DNA of 64,000 nucleotides from Paenibacillus sp. FSL R5-0912 (GCF_000758605.1 NZ_CP009282.1:2604001-2668000), one strand, 5' to 3'. Positions 24,385 to 33,343 are shown, counted from the stretch's first letter. Notes: generated by a model not told the origin, from the letters alone. Program-made: numbers and translations.

Positions 24385-25695
24385 ATGCTGCTTAACAACT
24401 CATCACTGATAGAGATGATGAATGGTACGGATGAACCAGAAATCCGGCTTGAGAAATCGCTTAATTTGTACCTGGAGCGGTTCGGACAGCTCGAGCCGCA
24501 GATCCGCGCTTTTGTTCCTGAAGCGGATGTTGAACAACGTCTTCGGCGGGAAAAAGCGCTGCTGCTGCATACTTATAGCGAAGCGGACAGCAAACCGGCC
24601 TTATTCGGCGTTCCTGTGGCGGTTAAGGACTTGCTGCATGTGGAGGGACTGCCTACCCGGGCCGGTTCGCAGCTACCCGCGGATCTGTTGACCGGACCAG
24701 AGGGCTCTTTGGTCCTAAGACTCCGCTTCCTAGGCGCGCTGATTGCCGGGAAGACAGTTACCGAGGAATTTGCCTATAACGGGCCTATTGCAACGCGTAA
24801 TCCGCATAACACCGCGCATACTCCCGGCGGGTCAAGTGCAGGCTCAGCCGCTGCAGTTGCTGCGGGAATCTGCCCGCTGGCGGTTGGTACCCAGACACTG
24901 CGCTCAGTCATCGCTCCTGCATCCTTCTGCGGCGTGGTCGGATTCAAGCCGAGCTATGGCCGGGTTCAGCTGGACGGGGTGCTGCTGCTCTCGCCTTCTT
25001 TTGATACCATCGGGTTCTTCACGCAAGATTTGCCTGGTATGGAGGCCGCCGCAGCTCTGCTTGTACCGGGTTGGGAAGCCATTCCCGCTATATCTGACCG
25101 CAAGCCGGTCCTCGGCGTTCCCGCCGGGGTGTACATGGAGTTAATGAGTCCGGAAGTAAAAGCTGTCTTCATCGCTCAGATAGGGGTACTCGAACAGCTG
25201 GGCTACCAAGTCCGCCACGTGGATATGCCCTGGAAGGATGAATTCATCTATGGAGATGCCATGATTCGGTTTATCGAGGGAGAGCTGGCGCGGGAGCATG
25301 AACATTGGTTCGCGGAGCATAGGGAAGAATACGGCCTCCCGGTTCAGGAGGCCATTCTTAGAGGCCGGCAGATTCCGGATGAGGAGCTGGTGCAGTACCG
25401 GGGACAGCAGATGATTCTGCGGCGTGATCTGAAGGAACTTATGGTTCAGGAGGGCATCGACCTGTGGGTGTCGCCGGCCCAAGGAGGCACGGCGCCCAAG
25501 GTAGAGGAGAACAATACAGGCTGGGCAGGAATGCCTGCCATCTGGGGATTCGCCGGGGTGCCGTCAATCAGCTTGCCGGCTGCAACGATCGGGAATATGC
25601 CGCTCGGCTTCCAGTGCATCGGCACCTACGGGGAGGACGAGACACTGCTGGCTTGGGCGCGGGAGCTCTGGCCTCACTTATGCACAAGCGCATAA
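24385..25695 (+). CDS. Amidase-signature-family protein with altered oxyanion loop
   Basis: A 436-residue amidase-signature protein. The catalytic lysine is K81 (VAVKDLL), the cis-serine region is TPGGSSAGSAAAVAAG and the nucleophile is S174. The normally strict GGS before the nucleophile is L172-R173-S174 here (TQTLRSVIAPASFCG), and the arginine that usually follows as SIIRPAS is alanine. The rest (GVVGFKPSYGR) is well conserved. These changes should disturb the oxyanion hole, so activity is doubtful or specialised. GGAG precedes the ATG at 24385; an upstream GTG at 24352 is less likely. Confidence 0.88.
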   Translation: MLLNNSSLIEMMNGTDEPEIRLEKSLNLYLERFGQLEPQIRAFVPEADVEQRLRREKALLLHTYSEADSKPALFGVPVAVKDLLHVEGLPTRAGSQLPADLLTGPEGSLVLRLRFLGALIAGKTVTEEFAYNGPIATRNPHNTAHTPGGSSAGSAAAVAAGICPLAVGTQTLRSVIAPASFCGVVGFKPSYGRVQLDGVLLLSPSFDTIGFFTQDLPGMEAAAALLVPGWEAIPAISDRKPVLGVPAGVYMELMSPEVKAVFIAQIGVLEQLGYQVRHVDMPWKDEFIYGDAMIRFIEGELAREHEHWFAEHREEYGLPVQEAILRGRQIPDEELVQYRGQQMILRRDLKELMVQEGIDLWVSPAQGGTAPKVEENNTGWAGMPAIWGFAGVPSISLPAATIGNMPLGFQCIGTYGEDETLLAWARELWPHLCTSA

Positions 25696-25841
25696 GCCTC
25701 CAGCAATTTCTCCACAGGGATATTCATTAATCCGCAGGCCGGGGATTTCAGATTGAGGTAACTCTGCATTCGAGTTGTAATCCGTACAATATTTAGCACC
25801 TCCCGTTTAACCGCGGGCCATTCGCTGTTGCTTTGGGATAA

Positions 25842-25937
25842 AAAATGCCCTTAAGCAAAAAGGAAGCGGGCTGATCCCCTTATGCTTAAGGGCTGCTTCC
25901 GTTATGCTTAAGGGCTGCTTACATCACACTTAAGGGC
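25842..25937 (-). repeat. Three ~22-bp direct repeats plus inverted copy, terminator of subtilase
   Basis: GCTTAAGGGC-TGCTT occurs at 25884, 25906 and (as ACTTAAGGGC) 25928, and GCCCTTAAGC is at 25847. On minus, the innermost inverted pair makes a hairpin followed by ATTTTTTA, a good terminator for the subtilase that ends at 25943. The extra copies allow alternative stems. Upstream, bases 25774-25800 resemble the end of the 181-bp repeat. Confidence 0.65.
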
Positions 25938-25942
25938 TGCTT

Positions 25943-27217
25943 CTACTTGCCGGTAGGCTTAGAGGCGCAGCGCTTCAGGAAGCGCACATCGATCTCGCCG
26001 CTGCCTGCAGTATTGGGCTTCAGGCCAAGGGAGAAGGCGTTCCGCTTCAGCAGGCACTTCACCTGGCCGGGCGTCAGGCAAGGGCGGAGCTGCAGCAGCT
26101 GTGCAGCTGCACCGGACACGATCGGCGTGGAGATACTGGTACCGGACAGCTTGAAATACTTCCTGCCAACCTTATTTCCCGGCAGTTCGCGGACCAGCTG
26201 GGAGCCGGGTGCGCGCAGTGAGATCACCGAATCGCCGGGGGCAACAAGATCGGGCTTCACTTTACCGCCGGGAGCAGGTCCGCGGCTGGAGTAGACGGCG
26301 ATACGGTCGTCCTTTTGCGTCACCGTCCGGCGGTCATTCACGGCTCCGACGGTGATGGCGGAGGGACTGATACCGGGCGACTCAACCGTTCTGCGCCCGG
26401 GTCCGCTGTTGCCGGCGGCGATAACTACAGTGAGTCCGGCTTTGACGGCTTTCTCAACCGCCTGGACAAGGATATCGTCCTTGGCAGAAGGGCTCACCGG
26501 TCCGCCGAAGGACATGGACAGGATGCGCAGCTTCAGCTTTTTGCGCCGGGCAATGCACCATTCAATGGCTTTAATGATGGTGGAGTCATAACCGTCGCCG
26601 TTTTTGTCCAGTACCTTAATTCCGACGATCCCTGCTTCAGGTGCCGGCCCTCTGTATTTACCTTTGCTGGACCAGCCGTTCCCTGCGGCATCGCCGGTAA
26701 TATGTGTGCCGTGCCCGTTATCGTCATACGGACACTTCCGGTGATTGATATAATCCTTGAAGGCTATAATCCGGTTCACAGGCCGGGTCAGATCGGGATG
26801 CGGATACACACCGGTATCGAGCACGGCGATATTGACGCCTTTGCCGGTAAGCCCTCTTGTACGCTGAACGGCGGTGGCACCAATGGACGGAGTAGCGACA
26901 TTTAAGGTGGTTTTTTTGATGCCATCGAGATAGACCTTATGCACCCCGTTCCAGCAGCATACCTGCTCCAGACATTTCAGCGTAATACGTGAGGCAACCG
27001 CGCGGTGCAGGGGCAACAGATGTTTAACCGGAAAAGCGTGTGTCCCCAGATGCTTCTGAAGAGCCTTCATTCTCTCTGGAGTCAGCGGATGCTTGAACTG
27101 TATAATGACCGGAAGGGCAGCCGGTTTCACGGTGGATGTATAGGACTTGCGGATCTTTTGCTTCAGCGGACGGTTAAGCTTGGCGGTATGATGCTGAACC
27201 CATAACTTATCAGTCAT
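25943..27217 (-). CDS. Subtilisin-family (S8) serine protease
   Basis: A 424-residue subtilase with the triad D134 (AVLDTGVYPH), H169 (NGHGTH) and S361 (GTSISTP), and the oxyanion asparagine in VIAAGNSGPG. The first 125 residues resemble an I9-like inhibitor propeptide, but I see no Sec signal peptide, so it resembles the AprX group of intracellular or leaderless subtilases. The ATG at 27217 follows AGAGGTGAT. It is transcribed away from a small basic protein gene. Proteolysis during stationary phase or sporulation is plausible. Confidence 0.92.
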   Translation of the reverse strand: MTDKLWVQHHTAKLNRPLKQKIRKSYTSTVKPAALPVIIQFKHPLTPERMKALQKHLGTHAFPVKHLLPLHRAVASRITLKCLEQVCCWNGVHKVYLDGIKKTTLNVATPSIGATAVQRTRGLTGKGVNIAVLDTGVYPHPDLTRPVNRIIAFKDYINHRKCPYDDNGHGTHITGDAAGNGWSSKGKYRGPAPEAGIVGIKVLDKNGDGYDSTIIKAIEWCIARRKKLKLRILSMSFGGPVSPSAKDDILVQAVEKAVKAGLTVVIAAGNSGPGRRTVESPGISPSAITVGAVNDRRTVTQKDDRIAVYSSRGPAPGGKVKPDLVAPGDSVISLRAPGSQLVRELPGNKVGRKYFKLSGTSISTPIVSGAAAQLLQLRPCLTPGQVKCLLKRNAFSLGLKPNTAGSGEIDVRFLKRCASKPTGK

Positions 27218-27385
27218 TAATGTGATCACCTCTATGGAAGCATAGTATGCGGCCGGGTGATCAGTGGGTACGAATCTATGAATATAGGACACTGCTACAT
27301 TTCTATGAATATCAGGCAATAACACGTGTCGGCCGGTTCTTCAGTTGCATTTACTACTGTATTCCAACAGAAAGTGGTGAAGCAA

Positions 27386-27748
27386 TTGAAAGAATCAGAG
27401 AAGAAAGCATTAATGGCAAAACGTCTCCTTATAGCCAAAAAAGCAAAAGCATCGGCGGTAGTAAGACCTAAGAGACGGCGGATCAAACAGGTTCTCAGCA
27501 ATTTCATCGTGCTCGCAGTAAACAACAACAATGTCCCTTATGAAACGCAAGGCTGGACGGCTACGTTGACCAGAAGCTCTGGTACCGTTACCACGGCACA
27601 GTTTGATGAATTCGGTGTAGCGCAATTTAACACAATCAGCACTCTGACAACTATCAGCTACACCCTTAGAATTATTGACGCGGATAATGTTCAGCGTACT
27701 CAGAAATTCGTCCCTGCCAACCGTGAGTTCTTTGTAGCCCGTTTCTAA
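27386..27748 (+). CDS. Small protein with highly basic N terminus and beta-rich C terminus
   Basis: About 120 residues, not recognised. Residues 8-40 are strongly basic (AKRLLIAKKAKAS, RPKRRRIKQ). The rest looks like a small beta-sandwich (WTATLTRSSGTVTTAQFDEFGVAQF, YTLRIIDADNVQRTQKFV). The start is uncertain: the TTG at 27386 has GTGGTGA ahead; GTG codons at 27326, 27374 and 27377 and an ATG at 27413 are in frame. It lies divergent from the subtilase and ends in a very strong terminator. It could be a structural or nucleic-acid-binding protein. Confidence 0.6.
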   Translation: MKESEKKALMAKRLLIAKKAKASAVVRPKRRRIKQVLSNFIVLAVNNNNVPYETQGWTATLTRSSGTVTTAQFDEFGVAQFNTISTLTTISYTLRIIDADNVQRTQKFVPANREFFVARF

Positions 27749-27751
27749 GAC

Positions 27752-27792
27752 AACAGCGCGCCTCCGGTCAATTCGGAGGCGCGCTGTTATTT
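27752..27792. terminator. Strong hairpin terminator
   Basis: A perfect 15-bp stem (AACAGCGCGCCTCCG with CGGAGGCGCGCTGTT) and seven-base loop, followed by ATTT, four bases after the stop of the small basic protein. Confidence 0.85.
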
Positions 27793-27888
27793 CGTGCGTA
27801 CTCATGGACATGTTTCCTTGAACCCTTCGGCGAAATGTGAAATTATAGAAATATTGAACTCATCATACATAGCAGAGGGGAGTCACAA

Positions 27889-28620
27889 ATGAACAGCTAT
27901 TTTATTCATAATGAATCATTGGCGCTGCATGTGCTGGAGAGTGGAGAGAAGAATGCTGAACTGCCGTCGCTATTAGTGGTCTGTGGATTGTGGGAACCTG
28001 CGGAGCGGGCGATTCCGCTTCTGTCCCATTTGCAGGGTCATATAGTTGCATTTAGCTTCCGCGGCCGCGGCTTAAGCTCTACACCGGATTCTGGTTATGA
28101 TCTGGAAGATCATCTGTCCGATATTGAGACTGTAGTTAATTATTGCGGGCTCGCACAATATATTGTGCTGGGCTTCTCACGCGGAGCAGCCTATTCCCTT
28201 GCCTGGAGTCTGAGGCATCAGGATCAGGTGAGGGGCCTTATCCTGGTTGATCAACCGCCGGTTCACAGGGCCATGTCTCTTGAAACAGTGGAGTTCTGGA
28301 GCAGCCTTGTCTATCAGCAGGTGCCTCTTCTGAACTATATTCGCCGGGAAGCCTTGCAGGGAATGGGGCGGGAAGCCCGTGAGGTGGACTTCTCGGAACA
28401 ACTGCCGCAGCTTGCAATTCCCGTCACGCTGTTTGCCGGCAGGAATCCGGATTCTATGATCTCATCGGATATATCAGATGAAGTACTGGAGAAGTATCGT
28501 ACATTGGTGCCCTGCTTCACTGTAGTTGAGTTTGCACTGTCGGGACATATGATACCGGATGAAGAACAGGCGAAGTATATAGCTGAGGTTAAGAGATGGA
28601 TGTCTGAGACTTTTCGCTAA
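27889..28620 (+). CDS. Alpha/beta-fold hydrolase
   Basis: A 243-residue soluble hydrolase. The nucleophile elbow is GFSRGAAYS, preceded by a strand ending FSFRGRGLSST and followed by the acid strand TLFAGRNPDSM and the histidine in LSGHMIPDEE. No signal peptide. GAGGGGAG precedes the ATG. The gene after it starts 14 bp later and is clearly co-transcribed. The substrate is unknown. Confidence 0.88.
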   Translation: MNSYFIHNESLALHVLESGEKNAELPSLLVVCGLWEPAERAIPLLSHLQGHIVAFSFRGRGLSSTPDSGYDLEDHLSDIETVVNYCGLAQYIVLGFSRGAAYSLAWSLRHQDQVRGLILVDQPPVHRAMSLETVEFWSSLVYQQVPLLNYIRREALQGMGREAREVDFSEQLPQLAIPVTLFAGRNPDSMISSDISDEVLEKYRTLVPCFTVVEFALSGHMIPDEEQAKYIAEVKRWMSETFR

Positions 28621-28634
28621 GAGGAGGTAAGTCT

Positions 28635-29627
28635 ATGTATCACTGGATTCAGAATCATACGAGACTTGAGTATATCACGGAGCTGGAGCCTTTCGACTTC
28701 AGCTCCCTGCGGGCGCCGGAGAGTATTCACAGAATGGAGCCGCAGGAGCAGCCTGTTGAAATGACTGCACTGGCGCAATATTTCATTGCTGCAAGTGTCT
28801 GGCTGTCAGAGGATATGTATACATCTATTCCTCTGCGGAACGAAGAAGCCGTGAAACGGGTGCTGGAAGAAGTAAGCCCGCATTATGCCGAAGCCCGGCA
28901 GTATGCTATTCCTGGAAGGGGAGATGAAATGGTTCTCCGGAAGCTGAAGCCAGCTTCGCGAGACCTATTCTTGGCTACAACGACATGCGTTATGCCTCCG
29001 ATGAAAGACTTATACCGCCACCATGATACCAGTGGATGGCGAAACGGCGTTAAACGGGCAGTCGTGAATTATCCGGTTAACAGTAAGGCCTTAGTACCCT
29101 ACGAAGCAGAGGGGATAAGGGAACTGCAGGAGTTGCTGCGGAAACTTTATCTTGAACCGCCGGGTGACGACCTTGGGTGGGTACCACTGGGCTGGAAGTT
29201 TGAGGATTCCCTTAAGGATTCCCTGATGCTGCGTTTCCTGGCCGGATTCGCGCCGCATCTGACGCTCGCCGTGGACGCCGGCACCCTGGAAGTCATTAGC
29301 ATTCATCTATCCCAGGAGGAATTCAGCCGTCCGGTTCTGCTGCGCTCAGGGTGGCCTAAGCCGCCGCGCAGGAACGGGGATTATCTGTATTTGGATCTCG
29401 GCAGGAAGCTCGTATATGTAGTCGATCTGAGCAAGCAGGACAAGCTTGAGACCTGGGCTGATCTGCATGAAGAGGCCCGCGTTTACCTAATGCGGCCGTA
29501 CGGGGATTTCGCACAATTCGATCATCTTTCCGCAGAGCCGAAACCGGCCGGTGTAGGCTTATTCTTTGATACCCATACGATTGGCAGAATGCTGGAGACT
29601 ATCAACCTTGAGCTGGAGTCTTTTTGA
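28635..29627 (+). CDS. Uncharacterised protein paired with the hydrolase
   Basis: A 330-residue cytosolic-looking protein that I do not recognise. It has no signal or membrane segment; visible features are a WLSEDMYTSIP segment, a LATTTCVMPPMKDLYRHHD stretch, the short GWPKPPRRNGD loop and a C-terminal FDTHTIGRMLE helix. GAGGAGG precedes the ATG, 14 bp after the hydrolase stop. Its last 26 bases overlap the convergent germination permease gene (29602-29627), so the two transcripts must be antisense at their ends. Confidence 0.7.
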   Translation: MYHWIQNHTRLEYITELEPFDFSSLRAPESIHRMEPQEQPVEMTALAQYFIAASVWLSEDMYTSIPLRNEEAVKRVLEEVSPHYAEARQYAIPGRGDEMVLRKLKPASRDLFLATTTCVMPPMKDLYRHHDTSGWRNGVKRAVVNYPVNSKALVPYEAEGIRELQELLRKLYLEPPGDDLGWVPLGWKFEDSLKDSLMLRFLAGFAPHLTLAVDAGTLEVISIHLSQEEFSRPVLLRSGWPKPPRRNGDYLYLDLGRKLVYVVDLSKQDKLETWADLHEEARVYLMRPYGDFAQFDHLSAEPKPAGVGLFFDTHTIGRMLETINLELESF

Positions 29628-30678
29628 AATAATAAATACTGTAGAGGATCAGCGGAATGACCAGGAAGTTGGCCAGCTGGATATAGAGCAGATAGTCGAG
29701 CAGCTTGAACATATCGAACAAATCCCGCGAGAACAGGTACGAGAAAAGGATCGTCAGCGCGCAGATATAATGCTCCTTGAACCTGATTTTGAGGCCCGAC
29801 AGCCGGATCAGCTCCATCAAAGCAAAGAAGCAGACGATATAACGGATGAACCAGCCGGCGACCACCTGCAGCATAACGAATAATTCACCAGCCTCCAGGA
29901 AGCCAAAAGCACTGATAATCTGGGTCTGTGTCAGCTTGGGGAACAGTAGATTGACTGCCCGGTCCGGCCCGAAGGTAGTAATGACACCAAGCATCGAGAA
30001 GATCTGCATCTGGATAATGAACAGCAGGGCAATCGAAGTATGCAGGAGCAGCTTGGATTTGTCCCGCACACTGTCCAGGTAAGGGATCATAATGGTGACA
30101 CAGCTCAGTGCGCCGAGAATCTTCAGGGTGCTCAGCAGCAGTGCAGGGGTAACTCCATGCTCCAGAATCGGATAGATATACTTCATGTCCTTGTATTTAT
30201 GAGTCAGGAAGGCGAGCAGCATACCGGACAGGCTGATGAAGAAGATCACCACAATGGTCGTAATCGTTACGGAAGCAATCCCTTTTTTGACTACATAGAC
30301 CGTGGCTACCGCAGTGACCAATATAAAGACCCATACGGGCGTGAACAGCTGGAAACCGGTGTGAATGACACTGGCCTCAGCGCCCGCACTTTCAAATATA
30401 GTTAATAGAAGAGTCAGCAAAAAAAGCACAGAAAAAAAGCCGCCGCCCCATTTGCCGAGTGATTTCGCATAGATGTCGAGCAGGTTATAATTTTGGGTTC
30501 TCTTCTTAATCGTCAGAATAACCCACATGTACACAAGAATACAGGCTGAAGCGGCAATCATGGCAATCCAGGTATCTCTTCCGCCTAGCCGGATGAACGA
30601 TGAGGGGAAGGTCTTAAGAGTGACAATCGCCAGGCTGCAGATGATGAAAAACAGATGTTTGGAGTTCATACTTGCCAC
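29602..30678 (-). CDS. GerAB/GerKB-family spore germination permease subunit
   Basis: A 358-residue protein with about ten membrane helices and the N-terminal pattern of the B subunit of GerA-type receptors (FPSSFIRLGGRDTWIAM). It belongs to the APC-like spore germination family, thought to bind or pass the germinant in the spore inner membrane. The start is a GTG at 30678 behind AAGGTGG. Unlike the usual A-C-B or A-B-C operon, this B gene is divergent from the A and C genes. A sigma-G-like promoter lies at 30717-30746. Confidence 0.92.
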   Translation of the reverse strand: MASMNSKHLFFIICSLAIVTLKTFPSSFIRLGGRDTWIAMIAASACILVYMWVILTIKKRTQNYNLLDIYAKSLGKWGGGFFSVLFLLTLLLTIFESAGAEASVIHTGFQLFTPVWVFILVTAVATVYVVKKGIASVTITTIVVIFFISLSGMLLAFLTHKYKDMKYIYPILEHGVTPALLLSTLKILGALSCVTIMIPYLDSVRDKSKLLLHTSIALLFIIQMQIFSMLGVITTFGPDRAVNLLFPKLTQTQIISAFGFLEAGELFVMLQVVAGWFIRYIVCFFALMELIRLSGLKIRFKEHYICALTILFSYLFSRDLFDMFKLLDYLLYIQLANFLVIPLILYSIYYFKKTPAQG

Positions 30679-30716
30679 TATTCCACCTTCTCTCAGAAAA
30701 GTCTAGACTTAACGTC

Positions 30717-30746
30717 TAGTATGGTCTGCTGTTAGGAATATTATTC
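30717..30746 (-). promoter_or_regulatory. Sigma-G-like promoter for the germination B-subunit gene
   Basis: On minus, GAATA (30746-30742) and CATACTA (30723-30717) are separated by 18 bases, matching the forespore sigma-G consensus (GHATR, 17-18 bases, CATNHTA). The -35 box is one half of the palindrome GGAATATTATTCC that also supplies the opposite promoter. Confidence 0.6.
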
Positions 30747-30764
30747 CGGTAATCCGGCATACTA
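30736..30764 (+). promoter_or_regulatory. Sigma-G-like promoter for the germination A/C operon
   Basis: On plus, GAATA (30736-30740), 17 bases, then CATACTA (30758-30764), which fits sigma-G. It lies 31 bp before the A-subunit ATG. Together with the minus-strand site it would give simultaneous forespore expression of the split receptor. Confidence 0.6.
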
Positions 30765-30795
30765 TCCCTACCACTTAAGAAGGGCGGGAAACCGG

Positions 30796-32196
30796 ATGAC
30801 CGTACAAGCGAGTGAGCTTTCCTCTATACTAAGCGGCTGCTTTGATTTCATTAAGCGGGATATCGTGATGAATGATACTGTCATAACTCTCTTTTATATA
30901 GAAACCATTTGTGATTCTAACTATATGAGCCAATATATTATTGAGCCGCTGTCGCAGGCGGCAGGGGGGATAACAAGCAGAGAAGCGGTCGGTAAGGCCA
31001 TCTATGCCGCTAAATTCGGGGAGGTCAAGGATGCGGACGAGGCGCTTGAGCATCTGCTGGCAGGTGATCCGGTGCTGATTTTTGAGCAGCTCCAGTATGC
31101 TGTTTATTTTGACGCCCGCAAGCTGGAATCCCGTCCGGTCGAGAAATCGCAGTTCGAAGCGTCGCTCGTCGGCTCGAACGAGAGCTTCAATGAGCTGCTG
31201 GTCAACAATGTCAGCCTGATCCGCAAACGGATGGCTACGCAGACGCTGAAGATTGAAAGCCATATTCTGGGCAAGCAGTCGAAGACGCAGGCGGTTCTGC
31301 TCTATGTGGAGGGGACGGCTCCGGAGGATCTTGTCGCGACTGTCCGCCAGAAGCTGGAGGCTATGGACAATGAATTCGTGCTGGGCGCACAGTATGTTGC
31401 GGAAGCCTTAAGTCCGGGCAAGACGCTGTTCGATACCATAGGATACACCGAGAAGCCCGATGCGGTAGTCGCCAAGCTGTTTGAGGGCAGAATCTCCGTA
31501 ATTGTGAATGGAACGCCGTTTGCACTGACCGCGCCCTGTTTCTTTTTTGAGAACCTGCAGTCCCCGGATGATTATGCCACCAACAGGCTGTTTGTTACGC
31601 TGCTGCGCTTTGTGAGATTCGGCTCGGTGCTGGTATCGCTGCTCCTGCCGGGATTCTATGTGGCGCTGACCACGCATCACTTCTCGCTGATTCCTTCGGC
31701 GTTTGTGTTCAAGCTTGCCGTGTCCCGTTCGGGGGTGCCTTTTCCGACAGTGGTGGAAGTGGTCCTGATGTTCCTGTTCTTCGAGCTCTCCCGGGAAGCC
31801 GGACGGCGGCTGCCACATCAGATCGGACAAGCGCTCAGTATTGTAGGCGCCCTGATTCTGGGTGATGCTGCCGTCGGCGCCGGACTGGCTTCCCAGGCTA
31901 CGGTGGTCGTGACAGGGATTTATGCCATTACCTCGTTCATTAATCCGCGCCTGACCTCGGCCATTTCTGTATGGGCAGTGTTCTCTATCATCATGTCTGC
32001 CGGTTTCGGGCTGCACGGCTTCTATCTGGGATTCATCCTGCTGGTGGCCCATCTGGGATCGCTGAGATCCTGTGATTATCCGTATCTGTTCCCGCTGGGC
32101 ACCGAGAAATCGTTCCGCGCCGCCAATCTGGATGTGCTGGTCCGGGGACCGCTGAGCAAAGTATCGAAACCCTTCCTGTACCGGGGCAGAAAATGA
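30796..32196 (+). CDS. GerAA/GerKA-family spore germination receptor subunit
   Basis: A 466-residue A subunit of a GerA-type germinant receptor. A soluble N-terminal half (to about residue 240) carries NESFNELLVNNVSLIRKRM and the VLLYVEGTAP segment. The membrane half has the conserved PGFYVALTTHHFSLIPSAF, SREAGRRLPHQIGQALSIVGALILGDAAV and LTSAISVW elements. It sits in the spore inner membrane with the B and C subunits. Its last four bases overlap the C-subunit gene (ATGA). Confidence 0.95.
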   Translation: MTVQASELSSILSGCFDFIKRDIVMNDTVITLFYIETICDSNYMSQYIIEPLSQAAGGITSREAVGKAIYAAKFGEVKDADEALEHLLAGDPVLIFEQLQYAVYFDARKLESRPVEKSQFEASLVGSNESFNELLVNNVSLIRKRMATQTLKIESHILGKQSKTQAVLLYVEGTAPEDLVATVRQKLEAMDNEFVLGAQYVAEALSPGKTLFDTIGYTEKPDAVVAKLFEGRISVIVNGTPFALTAPCFFFENLQSPDDYATNRLFVTLLRFVRFGSVLVSLLLPGFYVALTTHHFSLIPSAFVFKLAVSRSGVPFPTVVEVVLMFLFFELSREAGRRLPHQIGQALSIVGALILGDAAVGAGLASQATVVVTGIYAITSFINPRLTSAISVWAVFSIIMSAGFGLHGFYLGFILLVAHLGSLRSCDYPYLFPLGTEKSFRAANLDVLVRGPLSKVSKPFLYRGRK

Positions 32197-33326
32197 TCAA
32201 GTCGCTCCGCAGAAAAGTACTCGTCACACTGATGCTGGCGGTGCTGCCCTTCCTGCTGGCCTCCTGCTTGGGCTACAGGGATCTTGACCACATCGCATTC
32301 GTGACCTCCATTCTGATTGATCAGGATGAGGAGGAGAATCTCATTTTTTATTTTGAGACGCTGAACTCGATCCGCAGCTCCTCCAAAGAGGCGAACCAGG
32401 AGGAGAGGATTGTATATAAAATAGCAACCCAGAATCCGGGCGATGCCCTCAACCGTCTGGAAACTCATACCAGTTCCCCGGTTACCCTTGCCCACAACAA
32501 AGTCATCCTCTTCACGAAACGTTTTGCGGCGGGCGGGCTGGACCAGGCATTTGATATTTTTGACCGGTGGCAGGAATCCAGCACACGTACACTTCTGGGC
32601 GTGTATGTAGGAGAGACTGAGGATTTCATCAAGCCCAACCATGAGGAAGAGGTTATGACCGGCCTGTACCTCTATGACATGCTGGGCAACAAAGCATCCG
32701 TAACCTCCTATGGCGTCAAGCTGAACATCAGGGAGTTCATGAATCAGAAGATTATCGGTGATCATGTGAATTCCATGTCAATCATGAATGTGTCCAAGGA
32801 TAAGGATACGAAGGGGCAGTATTTCCTGGACGGACTGGCACTGATTAAAGAATATAGAATGGTAGGCAGGCTGAGCAGCGAGAAGTCCATCTACTTCAAC
32901 TTCCTGCTCAATAACGAGGTATCGGGCAATATCAATACGCAGAATCCCGAGGACCGGACGAAGACGGTGAGCCTGCTGCTGCAGAATAACCGCTACAAGT
33001 CCAGGCTCGATTATAAAGACGGCATACTAAAGATGGAGATCATCCTTAAGCTGAACACCGATGTATCCTTAATCCAGGGGAAGCTGAAGCTGAACGAGGA
33101 AAACATTGCGAAGCTGGAGGCGTCCATGGCAGCGAAGATCAGAGCCAATTGTCTGGCGCTGTTTCAGGAGTGGAAGGATAAAGGGACCGATATTTTTGAT
33201 ATCCAGGAGAAGTTTGAACGGAAATATCCCAAGCTCGCCGGGCGGAATATCATCGGGAGTACAGAGCTCGACCTTAAGGTTACGGTAGATATCAACGGCA
33301 CGACAACGCTTAGGGATGCGGAATAG
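32193..33326 (+). CDS. Ger(x)C-family germination lipoprotein subunit
   Basis: A 377-residue lipoprotein with a signal peptide ending in the lipobox LLASC, followed by GYRDLDHIAFVTSILIDQ, the usual start of GerC proteins. The three-domain C-subunit pattern continues to a C-terminal KYPKLAGRNIIGSTELDLKV. It is anchored to the outer face of the spore inner membrane as part of the receptor. The four-base overlap with the A subunit indicates coupling. A terminator follows at 33344. Confidence 0.93.
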   Translation: MIKSLRRKVLVTLMLAVLPFLLASCLGYRDLDHIAFVTSILIDQDEEENLIFYFETLNSIRSSSKEANQEERIVYKIATQNPGDALNRLETHTSSPVTLAHNKVILFTKRFAAGGLDQAFDIFDRWQESSTRTLLGVYVGETEDFIKPNHEEEVMTGLYLYDMLGNKASVTSYGVKLNIREFMNQKIIGDHVNSMSIMNVSKDKDTKGQYFLDGLALIKEYRMVGRLSSEKSIYFNFLLNNEVSGNINTQNPEDRTKTVSLLLQNNRYKSRLDYKDGILKMEIILKLNTDVSLIQGKLKLNEENIAKLEASMAAKIRANCLALFQEWKDKGTDIFDIQEKFERKYPKLAGRNIIGSTELDLKVTVDINGTTTLRDAE

Positions 33327-33343
33327 CAATATGATAATTATAG

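Noticed and set aside
31408..32052. 214-codon frame antisense to the germination A subunit
   Set aside because: Gln/Arg/His-rich shadow with no start signal.
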